This document shows, piece after piece, positions 52,789 through 60,119 of a DNA stretch of 64,000 bases. The notes beneath the pieces were generated by a model. The model did no database searches and was not told the DNA's origin. It saw only the letters and a list, made by a program, of their open reading frames with translations. Positions within the stretch are counted from its first letter, which is position 1. Each line of letters starts with the position of its first letter. Both the position numbers and the translations under genes were made by a program. Where the stretch lies: contig CAWKOR010000001.1 in the NCBI GenBank assembly GCA_963851325.1, forward strand, positions 558,001 through 622,000, written 5' to 3'. The DNA is from DATGKG01 sp963851325 (GTDB lineage Bacteria; Desulfobacterota; Binatia; Binatales; Binataceae).

Positions 52789-53481
52789 ATGAGAAAAGCA
52801 GAGTCTCCCCAGATTCGCCGCGGGTCGAGCGCCGAGAACTATGCCGTTCGTCCCACCACCAGGCCTGCCGCTGCGACCGAGAGCAACGGCAGTAACAAGC
52901 GCGAACGCATCCTTGCGGCAGGATTGCGCCTGTTTGCCAATCAAACTTACCAGGCCGTCACGATGGATCGCGTCGCAGAGGCGGCCGGCGTCGCCAAGGG
53001 CACGCTCTATCTTTACTTCCCGTCCAAGGAGGCGCTCTACCTCGGCATCCTGAGCGACGGGCTGGAGACGGTGAGCAAGCGCTATCAGGCGACTCGCGAC
53101 ACCCGCGAGGATGTGGCGGTGCGGCTGCGCCGCGCCATCGACGTCAGCATCCAGTTTTACGACGAGCGGCGCGATTTGCTGCGCCTGATCGCCACCGAGG
53201 AGCCGCGCCTGGCCGAGGCGCGCAATCGCCTGATCCAGAACTGGCGCGAACGCGGTTTCGTTTTCTTCACCTCGCTGATCGAGGAAGGGATGCGCAGCGG
53301 AGTATTCGGGCATACCGACTCGCGGGCCGCCACCCTGGCCATAATCGGGGGCATTCGCTCGGTCCTGCTCTACTATGGCGCGACGCGCCCGGCGCAGAGC
53401 ATCAGCGAGGAGCTCGGCGACTTCTATCTCAAGGGACTGGTCGCGCGTGGACCAGCTAATCATCGCGAGCAGCGGCAATGA
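52789..53481 (+). CDS. TetR-family transcriptional regulator of the efflux operon
   Basis: A 230-residue TetR/AcrR regulator. After a 30-residue basic tail the DNA-binding domain reads KRERILAAGLRLFANQTYQA, then VTMDRVAEAAGVAKGTLYLY (recognition helix) and FPSKEALYLGIL. The all-alpha ligand domain follows. The ATG at 52789 is only 5 bp after the operator and lacks a ribosome site. The stop overlaps the HlyD start by 4 bp, so it is the first gene of the operon it likely controls. Confidence 0.92.
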   Translation: MRKAESPQIRRGSSAENYAVRPTTRPAAATESNGSNKRERILAAGLRLFANQTYQAVTMDRVAEAAGVAKGTLYLYFPSKEALYLGILSDGLETVSKRYQATRDTREDVAVRLRRAIDVSIQFYDERRDLLRLIATEEPRLAEARNRLIQNWRERGFVFFTSLIEEGMRSGVFGHTDSRAATLAIIGGIRSVLLYYGATRPAQSISEELGDFYLKGLVARGPANHREQRQ

Positions 53482-54365
53482 GAGCTGCGATACGCCGCAT
53501 TGTCACACTCGCGATCCTGGCCGGCCTCGGTTACGGGTTTTACCGCTTTGGGAATGTCTTCCTGTGGCCACCGCCCGATACCAGCATCATTCGCGCGGTG
53601 GGGATGGTCGAAGCGCCCGAGGTTAACATCACCAGTCGCATCGCCGGACGAATCACCGATTTGAAATTGATCGAAGGCGACCGCGTGAAGCGCGGACAGG
53701 TTATCTGCCGCATCGAAGACATCGACATTCGCAATCAGTTGCGCAAGGCCGAAGCCGATTTGCTGCAGGCGCAAGCCAACCTGCGCAACGCCAAACGAAC
53801 CCTTGACCGCGACGAGCGGCTGTTCGCGCAGCATGTAATTCCGGTCAAGGATCGCGATGACGCGCAGACCGCATACGATCAGGCGGAGGCCGCGGTTGCG
53901 AGCTACAAGGCCAACGTCGATTTTTTCAAAGACCAGCTTAAGGACACCGCAATCCTGTCGCCGATCGATGGCGTCGTGGTCAACAAAGCCCTCGAAGTTG
54001 GCGAATGGGTCACGCCCGGCACCCCGATCATCACCGTCGACGACCTGACGACGATATGGGCGCGCGTCGATGTGCAGGAAACCGACCTCGGATCGATATA
54101 CGTCGGCAAGGCCGCCCAGATTGAGCTTCCCACCAATCCGCCGGTGTCGTTCAGCGGGCGCGTGATGGCGATTGGACAGGAAGGAAATTTCGCTACCGAA
54201 CGCGATGTGCGCCGCGGCCGCCAGGACATCCGCACTTTTTACGTCAAGGTGCAGGTGCTCCAGGCCAGTGGCGAATTGAAACCAGGCATGACCGCGGAAG
54301 TATCGTTCGCGCGGCGTCAAGATGGAACCCGACTCAGCCGCAATAACTACCAAAGACCTCTGTAA
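53478..54365 (+). CDS. HlyD-family membrane fusion protein of an efflux ABC system
   Basis: A 295-residue periplasmic adaptor. One N-terminal helix (IVTLAILAGLGYGFYRFG) anchors it in the inner membrane. The lipoyl-like half-motifs (EVNITSRIAGRITDLKLIEGD and DTAILSPIDGVVVNKALEVG) flank a coiled-coil hairpin (LRKAEADLLQAQANLRNAK). The beta-barrel domain ends ELKPGMTAEVSF. It overlaps the ABC gene by 44 bp, so tight coupling is likely. An outer-membrane TolC-like channel would be needed and is not in the window. Confidence 0.92.
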   Translation: MRAAIRRIVTLAILAGLGYGFYRFGNVFLWPPPDTSIIRAVGMVEAPEVNITSRIAGRITDLKLIEGDRVKRGQVICRIEDIDIRNQLRKAEADLLQAQANLRNAKRTLDRDERLFAQHVIPVKDRDDAQTAYDQAEAAVASYKANVDFFKDQLKDTAILSPIDGVVVNKALEVGEWVTPGTPIITVDDLTTIWARVDVQETDLGSIYVGKAAQIELPTNPPVSFSGRVMAIGQEGNFATERDVRRGRQDIRTFYVKVQVLQASGELKPGMTAEVSFARRQDGTRLSRNNYQRPL

Positions 54366-55332
54366 GCGCTTCGGCAGCTTCACTGCCGTCAAAGAGGTCA
54401 ATCTCGAAGTCCAACGCGGCGAGGTGTTCGGACTACTCGGCCCCAATGGCGCGGGTAAGACCACCCTGGTGCGCATGCTTACGACGCTGCTCCCGCCGAC
54501 CTCGGGCGAGGCGACGGTGGCAGGCGAGGACGTCGCGCGTCATCCGACCCGGGTGCGCAAAAAAATCGGGGTCATTCCGCAAGCGATGACTTCCGACCTC
54601 GATCTCACCGGATGGGAAAATATCGACATCTACGGCGAGTTCTACGGGATGCCTCGCCGCCAGCGCCGCGAGCGCGCCGAGCGTTTGCTCGACATGGTGG
54701 GGATTCGCGATCGCGCGCAGGATCTGGTCGCCACGTATTCAGGCGGGATGCGACGCCGCCTCGAAATCGCGCGCGGACTCATCCATTCGCCGCAGGTGCT
54801 GTTCCTCGACGAGCCGACCATCGGCCTGGATCCGCAAAGCCGCCTCGCCGTGCACGATTTGCTGGTGAAGCTGCGCGAGGAAAGCGAGCTGACGATCTCG
54901 CTAACGACTCACTACATGGACGAGGCCGAGTCACTCTGCGATCGAATCGCGATCGTCGATCACGGTGGCATCGTGGCGCTGGATACCCCGCAAGGTTTGA
55001 AGGCATCGGTCAAGGGAAGCGATCGCATCGAGCTTGAAGTGAAGGGTCCCATCGAGCAAATCGTCGCGATGCTGTCGGAGCGGCCTGAAATCCACGATGT
55101 CAAACGCGATGGAGCTGATGGCATGCTGACCATTCGTGCCACCGACGGCGCCCATGCGTTGCCCAATATCATCAACCAGATCGACTCGACCGGCGGCGAG
55201 GTGACCTCAATCAACCTGCATCGCATCTCGCTCGAAGACGTTTTCATCGAGCTCACCGGCCGCTCCTTGCGCGATGAGCCCGCGCAAAAAGTCAGCCTGC
55301 TGGTGGGCGCGGGGATGCCGCAGCGACGATGA
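54322..55332 (+). CDS. ABC transporter ATP-binding protein (DrrA/ABC-2 type)
   Basis: A 336-residue ATPase. Walker A is GPNGAGKTT, the signature is YSGGMRRRLEIARGL (SGGM form, usual for ABC-2 exporters), Walker B is VLFLDEPTIGLDPQSR and the switch His is in SLTTHYMDEAE. The C-terminal extension (DVFIELTGRSLRDE) is of the DrrA/CcmA type. It serves the ABC-2 permease encoded 34 bp downstream. Confidence 0.93.
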   Translation: MEPDSAAITTKDLCKRFGSFTAVKEVNLEVQRGEVFGLLGPNGAGKTTLVRMLTTLLPPTSGEATVAGEDVARHPTRVRKKIGVIPQAMTSDLDLTGWENIDIYGEFYGMPRRQRRERAERLLDMVGIRDRAQDLVATYSGGMRRRLEIARGLIHSPQVLFLDEPTIGLDPQSRLAVHDLLVKLREESELTISLTTHYMDEAESLCDRIAIVDHGGIVALDTPQGLKASVKGSDRIELEVKGPIEQIVAMLSERPEIHDVKRDGADGMLTIRATDGAHALPNIINQIDSTGGEVTSINLHRISLEDVFIELTGRSLRDEPAQKVSLLVGAGMPQRR

Positions 55333-55366
55333 TCACGAAGCTAACATCCAGGCGAAGGACACCATT

Positions 55367-56482
55367 ATGAAGATGTGGGCGATCATGCGGCGGGATCTGC
55401 TCAAGCTGTCGCGCAACCCGCTCACGCTGTTGTCGACGATCCTGATGCCGATCGTGTACCTCGTCATCATCGGCAATTCGTTCAACGGCCAGTTGAAGCA
55501 TCTCTCGCTTGCCGTGGTGAGCCAGGATCATGGCGAATACGGACGACGCATGGTCGAGAAGATGCAGGCCCTCGAAGCCGGGCCGAAGACCCTCACCTTG
55601 TCGTATGTCAGCGACCTCGGCGACGCGATCGATGACGTTCGCAACGGCACATACAAAGGCGCCGTCGTCATCCCGCCCGACTTCACCAAGAGCGTCAACG
55701 AAGGACGCGTGGCCGAGATCGGAGTGTTCACCGACAATGTCGATACCGTCAGTTCCGGCACCTTGCAGTCGGTTCTGGCCCAGGCTGCCGCGACGCTCGG
55801 CACCGATTACGTGACGGCGCGCGAGCCGAAGCTCAAACAGATCGTGATGCGTCCGGCCGAATTGTTCACCACCGTCGATTATGACCGCTCCTTGATCCCC
55901 GGCGTCATCGTGATGTCGCTGTTCATGGGCTCGCTCATGTCGGGAGTCTTTAACTGGGTGATGGATCGCTTCATGGGCGTGACCGAATGCTACCTGGTGA
56001 CGCCGCTCTCGCGATGGGAGATCGCGGGCGGCATCCTGGCCAGCGGCGTGACGATCACCAGCATCGCGGCGGTCATCGTGCTGTTCGTCGGATTGCTGGT
56101 TACCGGCGCGACGATCCAGGGCGGGTTCCCTGCCCTGCTGACGATTATCGGCATCATCATTGTGGGTGCGACCGGCCTCCTCGCGATGACGTTTTCGGTG
56201 CTGGGCCGCGCCGGGCATCCGCGCCTGGTAGGCACCTTCGCCGGCTTCCTCAATGTGATCCTGTTTTTTCCGAGCGGCGCGATTTATCCGATCGAGAGTT
56301 TCCCCGGATGGCTGCGCACCTTCGCGCGCTTCAATCCCGAGATGCATGCGGTCAGCGCGCTCAAAGCGATCCTGTTCAAGGGCGCGGTATTCGGCGCGGT
56401 GCGTGCGGATTTGACTTTCCTCCTGGTCTTCACCGCGCTGATGCTCGCGCTCGCGAGTATGTCATTCAAACGCACGCTGTGA
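55367..56482 (+). CDS. ABC-2 type transporter permease
   Basis: A 371-residue permease. TM1 is near the N-terminus (LTLLSTILMPIVYLVIIGNS), followed by a 140-residue extracytoplasmic domain and five further helices (VIVMSLFMGSLMSGVFNWVM, GVTITSIAAVIVLFVGLLV). SGAIYPIESFPGWLRTFARF NPEMHA matches the ABC-2 signature region. The ATG at 55367 gives MKMWAIMRRDLLKLSRNP, the normal start. With HlyD and the ATPase it would export a hydrophobic compound that may also be the TetR ligand. Confidence 0.9.
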   Translation: MKMWAIMRRDLLKLSRNPLTLLSTILMPIVYLVIIGNSFNGQLKHLSLAVVSQDHGEYGRRMVEKMQALEAGPKTLTLSYVSDLGDAIDDVRNGTYKGAVVIPPDFTKSVNEGRVAEIGVFTDNVDTVSSGTLQSVLAQAAATLGTDYVTAREPKLKQIVMRPAELFTTVDYDRSLIPGVIVMSLFMGSLMSGVFNWVMDRFMGVTECYLVTPLSRWEIAGGILASGVTITSIAAVIVLFVGLLVTGATIQGGFPALLTIIGIIIVGATGLLAMTFSVLGRAGHPRLVGTFAGFLNVILFFPSGAIYPIESFPGWLRTFARFNPEMHAVSALKAILFKGAVFGAVRADLTFLLVFTALMLALASMSFKRTL

Positions 56483-56521
56483 TTATGGTGCGGAATCTCA
56501 AATCGACGACGGAGAAAATCA

Positions 56522-56849
56522 ATGCTGTACGAACTGCGAATTTATCATTGCACTCCCGGTAAGCTGCCCGCGCTGCTGACGCGTTTTGAAACCGCCACGG
56601 TCAAGCTATTCGAGAAGCACGGCATCCAGCAGGTCGGCTTCTGGACCGTGGCGGTCGGCGAGTCTGAGTTCGGACCTGTACTACATCCTGAAATGGGATT
56701 CGATGGAGGATCGCGACAAGAAGTTCGCGGCCTTTCAGAAGGATCCGGACTGGATCGCGGCGCGTGCGAAGAGTGAGGAAGGCGGCCCGCTGGTCGCATC
56801 GATTAGCAACAGCATCCTGCTGCCGGCCAAGTTCTCCGCGCTGAAGTAG
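56522..56849 (+). pseudogene. NIPSNAP-family gene broken by a single-base frameshift
   Basis: The first frame reads MLYELRIYHCTPGKLPALL up to TVAVGES, the start of a NIPSNAP domain. The rest (SDLYYILKWDSMEDRDKKFA, then VASISNSILLPAKFSA) continues in another frame. Removing one T of the TT at 56669-56670 joins them into a normal protein of about 108 residues. It is either a recent pseudogene or a sequencing error. It lies 39 bp after the ABC-2 permease. Confidence 0.82.
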
Positions 56850-56903
56850 GAGTTGCATCGACCGGATCGTTCTCTGGGCCGTTCGCCTTCCCGAAGAGGA
56901 AAT

Positions 56904-57149
56904 CGCAAAAACAAACCCATTCGGGAGATGCGAGGGTGCTCCCACCACCGCCGGGCGAGGACGCCCGTCGGCCCTCACCCAAATGACGACATGAATGTCG
57001 TCATTTGAACCTCCCCCGGTCTGCGGCTGGCGGCTTCGCCGCAGCCGCGGTAGCGGGCAGGATCGAAAGCGCAAAAACAAAGCCGCTGCGAGACATCGTC
57101 GAGCAGCGTCCTGAGCGCCACGCGAAGGACATCGAATGGCACCGCTCGG
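56904..57149 (+). repeat. Dispersed structured repeat, copy C
   Basis: The element opens with CGCAAAAACAAACCCATTCG and repeats GCGCAAAAACAAAGCC near 57070. Hairpin 1 at 56981-57006 is a perfect 12-bp stem, AAATGACGACAT/ATGTCGTCATTT. A second GC-rich hairpin around GGCGGCTTCGCCGC follows. At 57084-57108 is the CGCTGC/GCAGCG hairpin with loop GAGACATCGTCGA, matching copy B. The first part also matches copy D at 57901-58077. Confidence 0.8.
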
Positions 57150-57233
57150 ATTCCGAATGCGGAAACCGCCTTAAAATAGCGGGCCGCGCGCTCCAATCCA
57201 CTCTCGTCGAAGCCTCACTTGCGACGCCTTCGA

Positions 57234-57252
57234 GTATAACCTATTGTAATAC
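57234..57252. promoter_or_regulatory. Inverted repeat abutting the mazE start
   Basis: GTATAAC and GTAATAC (6 of 7 paired) are separated by 5 bases and end 1 base before the ATG at 57254. The position suits autoregulation by the ribbon-helix-helix antitoxin. No Shine-Dalgarno is visible. Confidence 0.4.
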
Positions 57253-57253
57253 C

Positions 57254-57496
57254 ATGGCTACGGTGAAGGTCGCCATCTCCATTCAGAATGACTTACTTAA
57301 ACGGGTCGATTCTCTGGTCAGCAAACGCGTATTCCCGAATCGGAGCAAGGCTATTCAGGACGCGGTGCGTGAGAAACTCGCCCGTTTCGATCGGACCCGG
57401 CTTGCCCGTGAGTGCGCGAAACTTGACCCGAAATTCGAACAAGCGATGGCTGATGAAGGCCTGGCGCGCGATCTTGAGGAATGGCCCGAATACTGA
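57254..57496 (+). CDS. Ribbon-helix-helix antitoxin (MazE/CopG-like)
   Basis: An 80-residue antitoxin. The N-terminal strand VKVAISIQNDLLKRVDSLVS and the helix FPNRSKAIQDAVREKL form a ribbon-helix-helix DNA-binding fold. The acidic C-terminal tail (EQAMADEGLARDLEEWPEY) is the probable toxin-binding segment. The ATG at 57254 follows an inverted repeat. The stop overlaps the toxin start by 16 bases, the usual antitoxin-first coupling. Confidence 0.88.
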   Translation: MATVKVAISIQNDLLKRVDSLVSKRVFPNRSKAIQDAVREKLARFDRTRLARECAKLDPKFEQAMADEGLARDLEEWPEY

Positions 57497-57819
57497 GAGG
57501 TGACATCATGTGGGCTGACCTCGACCCCACCAGAGGACGCGAACAGGCTGGTCGGCGGCCGGTTTTGGTTCTTAGCCACGATGTGTTTAATGAAAGATCG
57601 GGTACGGTCATTGGCGTGGCCCTCAGCAGCCAGGCACCACGCGCGGGCTTTCCTTTGACATTGGAGCTTCGGAGCAAAGAACTGCCGAAACGATCATGGG
57701 CCAAAATCAGTCAAATTCGAACCCTGTCGGTTGAACGAATCGGAAGGCGACTCGGACGCGCTACGCCGGAAGAATTGTCGCAAGTCATCGAGGGTTTGAC
57801 CGAAATCGTCGGAGATTAG
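57481..57819 (+). CDS. mazF: MazF/PemK-family endoribonuclease toxin
   Basis: A 112-residue MazF-fold toxin: LRGDIMWADLDPTRGREQAG at the start (with the conserved G-D-x-x-x-x-D-L-D-P and R-G-x-E), RRPVLVLSHDVFNERSGTVI, then KISQIRTLSVERIGRRLGR near the end, which contains the catalytic-site Thr/Ser region. It would cleave mRNA when the antitoxin decays. The cut site cannot be inferred. The pair lies between repeat copies C and D. Confidence 0.92.
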   Translation: MARILRGDIMWADLDPTRGREQAGRRPVLVLSHDVFNERSGTVIGVALSSQAPRAGFPLTLELRSKELPKRSWAKISQIRTLSVERIGRRLGRATPEELSQVIEGLTEIVGD

Positions 57820-57900
57820 CGTTGCGGACGCATCAAGACTACGAAACGAAGCCAAATAGTCGAGCAAATGCCGAATTTTTCCGAAACGCATTAGTGAAAA

Positions 57901-58077
57901 TCGCAGAAACAAAACCCACGCGGAAGATGCGATGGTACTCCACCACCGGAGGGCGAGGACGCCGGCCGGCCCCTCACCAAGATGGCGACATGAATGTCGC
58001 TATCTGTCCTCTCCCAGTGCACGGCTGCCGGCTTCGCCGCAGCTGCGGAAGAGGGCGAAATGGAAAAACAAACCCAT
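57901..58077 (+). repeat. Dispersed structured repeat, copy D
   Basis: Same layout and orientation as the first part of copy C: a CGCAGAAACAAAACCCA opening, CACCACCGGAGGGCGAGGAC, and a hairpin at 57982-58003 (ATGGCGACAT/ATGTCGCTAT). Compared with copy C the stem has an A-T to G-C pair replaced on both sides and one G-T wobble, so pairing is kept. A CCGGCTTCGCCGCAGC hairpin and AAAAACAAACCCATTG follow. Confidence 0.8.
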
Positions 58078-58195
58078 TGTGGCTGGTCCAGGTCCGGAGA
58101 CGAATTGACGAAACGAAGCCAAACAGCGCAAGATTGATTGGGGTTTCGTTTTAGACATAGGTCTGAAAGACCGACGTTTTACCGAACTTCCACCA

Positions 58196-58250
58196 TCAAA
58201 TCGCTTCGCGGGGTTCCTCGCTTCGGCAGTCTCACTCGAGATGACAGAGA
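58196..58250 (-). repeat. HPERSEG-type dispersed element, reverse copy
   Basis: On the minus strand it reads CTGTCATCTCGAGTGAGACT, then GCCGAAGCGAGGAACCCCG and CGAAGCGATTTG. The same order (CTGTCATCCTGAGCGAAGCG, GGACCTCCGCGAAGCGATTT) occurs inside dnaE2 at 11324-11366. Here it is intergenic, which is its normal setting. Confidence 0.7.
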
Positions 58251-58330
58251 GTCTAAACCAACGCTAGCTTAGTAAGATCTATAACACGTTTAGTAAGTCT
58301 TATTCTATCTAAAAGAGCCTGATCCACCCC

Positions 58331-59344
58331 TTACGGCCTTGGGCCCGGGAACCGTGCCTGCATCGCGAACGGATACTCACTCGCGATCGGCAATGCGCTC
58401 GCCTTGTCCAGCGCCTCCAGTTCCGAGGCGTCCAGCTTGAAGCCTACCGCGCCGAGGTTGTCATCGTTCTGCGCTTCGGTCCGCGCTCCATAGATGACCG
58501 AGCTGACGCCGCGCTGCTGATTGCACCATGCCAGCGCGACCTGCGATACCGACCGACCCCGCTCTTTGGCCACTTGCTCGACTGCCTCCAGCGTTCGGTA
58601 GTTGCGGTCGTTGGTCAGCCGATTCCAGATGTCCTGCTTCGCCAGCCGCGAGTCCTCCGGCGGCTTCGCGCCGGAGCGATACTTGCCGGTCAGGAAGCCG
58701 CCGCCGAGCGGACTCCATGGGATCACACCGACGCCCTCCGCCCGGCACATCGGAAGCAACTCGCGCTCGATATCGCGCGAGATGAGGCTGTACTGCGGTT
58801 GCAGCGAATCGAAACGCGCGATACCTGCCTTGTCGCTGACCCACAGGCTCTTCATCAGTTGCCACGCGGTGAAGTTGCTCGCGCCCAGATAGCGCACCTT
58901 CCCCTGATGCACGAGGTCGTCGAGCGCGCGCATGGTCTCTTCGATGGGGGTCTCGAAGTCCCACGCGTGCACCTGGTACAGATCGATATAGTCGAGCTGG
59001 AGGCGTCGCAGGCTCGCCTCGACCTCCGCCATGATATGCCCGCGCGACAGGCCCCATTCGTTAGGGCCGACCTTGCCTCCGGTGAACAGCTTCGCGTTGA
59101 AGCGCACCTTGGTCGCGATGACGAGCTGATCGCGTTGGTGATGCTTGAGTGCGCGGCCGAGGATCTCCTCGGAGGCGCCGGCGGCATAGACGTTCGCGGT
59201 ATCGAGGAAGTTGCCGCCGACTTCGATGAACTTATCGATGATCTTGCGCGAGTCGTCCTCGCTGCTCTCGCGCCCGAAGGTCATACATCCGAGCGACAGT
59301 TCCGAGACCTTCAGACCGGTTGCACCGAGCTTGCGATACTCCAT
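58331..59344 (-). CDS. Aldo/keto reductase
   Basis: A 337-residue TIM-barrel aldo/keto reductase. The catalytic tetrad is Asp48 and Tyr53 (FLDTANVYAAG), Lys79 (VIATKVRF) and His126 (YQVHAWDF). The cofactor segment VIYGARTEAQNDDNLGAVG near the C-terminus binds NADP(H). The ATG at 59344 follows AGGAG on the minus strand; a longer frame upstream enters the 91-bp tandem repeats and is not coding. It is a single gene. Confidence 0.93.
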   Translation of the reverse strand: MEYRKLGATGLKVSELSLGCMTFGRESSEDDSRKIIDKFIEVGGNFLDTANVYAAGASEEILGRALKHHQRDQLVIATKVRFNAKLFTGGKVGPNEWGLSRGHIMAEVEASLRRLQLDYIDLYQVHAWDFETPIEETMRALDDLVHQGKVRYLGASNFTAWQLMKSLWVSDKAGIARFDSLQPQYSLISRDIERELLPMCRAEGVGVIPWSPLGGGFLTGKYRSGAKPPEDSRLAKQDIWNRLTNDRNYRTLEAVEQVAKERGRSVSQVALAWCNQQRGVSSVIYGARTEAQNDDNLGAVGFKLDASELEALDKASALPIASEYPFAMQARFPGPRP

Positions 59345-59818
59345 TGAGAGCCTCTCCTTATTGTTTTCGCTCGACTCCGCTGCGCTCCGCCTCGCGAGCG
59401 CCTGCGGCGCGGCTTCGCCCACTTCGTGTCTCTATTCCGCCGCGACGTTGACACTCTTCGCTCGACTCCGCTGCGCTCCGCCTCGCGAGCGCCTGCGGCG
59501 CGGCTTCGCCCACTTCGTGTCTCTATTCCGCCGCGACGTTGACACTCTTCGCTCGACTCCGCTGCGCTCCGCCTCGCGAGCGCCTGCGGCGCGGCTTTGC
59601 CCACTTCGTGTCTCTATTCACCTTCAATTGATAAGTCGCGTGCGAGTCTCCTCACGCTAGCGAAACCCGGCATCCACCTGCAACACGGGGCATGCGCAGC
59701 GAGCCGATTGCATCGGATGGCGCAACGATTAGAAGCCTTGGATATGCTGCGCTTCCGCCTTCAGCGATCGAGGCATCGCTATTGCTCTATCAATCCGAAA
59801 CGTTGGGGAAGTCGAATC
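59345..59818. other. Intergenic region dominated by a 91-bp tandem repeat
   Basis: The first 275 bases hold the AKR ribosome site and the tandem array; the remaining 200 up to the GlsB-like start show no gene or clear promoter. Confidence 0.6.
59366..59618. repeat. Tandem repeat, 91-bp unit, 2.8 copies
   Basis: Units start at 59366, 59457 and 59548; the third is cut at 59618. The copies are almost identical. Each contains TTCGCTCGACTCCGCTGCGC, GCGAGCGCCTGCGGCGC and CCACTTCGTGTCTCTATT. The 91-bp period is not a multiple of three, so it cannot be a protein repeat. It sits in the leader of the aldo/keto reductase gene. Confidence 0.93.
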
Positions 59819-60058
59819 ATGATCAGAGTGATAATCGTTGGACTGATTGCGGGATGGCTGGCGGGCAAGCTGATGCGCGGACACGGCTACGGCGCGCTCG
59901 CCGATATCCTGCTCGGATTGGTGGGAGGCATCGTCGGCAGCATCCTGTTCGGCGTGGTCGGACTGCACGCCGCGCATGCGATCGGATCGCTCACCGTTTC
60001 GACCGTCGGCGCGATGCTGCTGGTCGGCGCTTCGCGGGTGATGCGCGACGAGTTCTGA
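59819..60058 (+). CDS. GlsB/YeaQ/YmgE family stress-associated membrane protein
   Basis: A 79-residue membrane protein with three short helices: RVIIVGLIAGWLAGKLMRG, LADILLGLVGGIVGSILFGV and SLTVSTVGAMLLVGASRVM. The G-x-x-A-G-W-L-A-G and D-I-x-x-G-x-x-G-x-x-x-G patterns are typical of the transglycosylase-associated (YeaQ) family. Role unclear; expression is often stress-linked. Confidence 0.9.
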   Translation: MIRVIIVGLIAGWLAGKLMRGHGYGALADILLGLVGGIVGSILFGVVGLHAAHAIGSLTVSTVGAMLLVGASRVMRDEF

Positions 60059-60119
60059 GCCGCGCTTGTTCCCGCTCGGCTTGACACTCTGAGCCGTCAC
60101 CGTCATAGCTCTTCATTCA

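Larger units (their letters stand above)
56850..57253. other. Repeat-filled intergenic region before the toxin-antitoxin genes
   Basis: These 404 bases contain dispersed repeat copy C and, at the 3' end, an inverted repeat before mazE. The long open frame that runs through the repeat into mazE has no protein-like features and is attributed to lack of stops in GC-rich sequence. Confidence 0.6.
57820..58330. other. Intergenic region with repeat copy D and a reverse HPERSEG-type element
   Basis: These 511 bases hold repeat copy D, a reversed copy of the repeat also found inside dnaE2, and an AT-rich tail (58260-58315) with two TTAGTAAG words. The words ACGAAACGAAGCCAAA at 57841 and 58108 bracket copy D as direct repeats. 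No gene is seen. Confidence 0.6.

Noticed and set aside
57005..57253. N-terminal extension of the antitoxin frame
   Set aside because: It is the translation of repeat copy C; the antitoxin fold begins at the ATG at 57254.
59311..59604. An Arg-rich 97-codon frame through the 91-bp repeats
   Set aside because: The repeat period is not a multiple of three, so each copy is read in a different frame, and there is no protein-like pattern.
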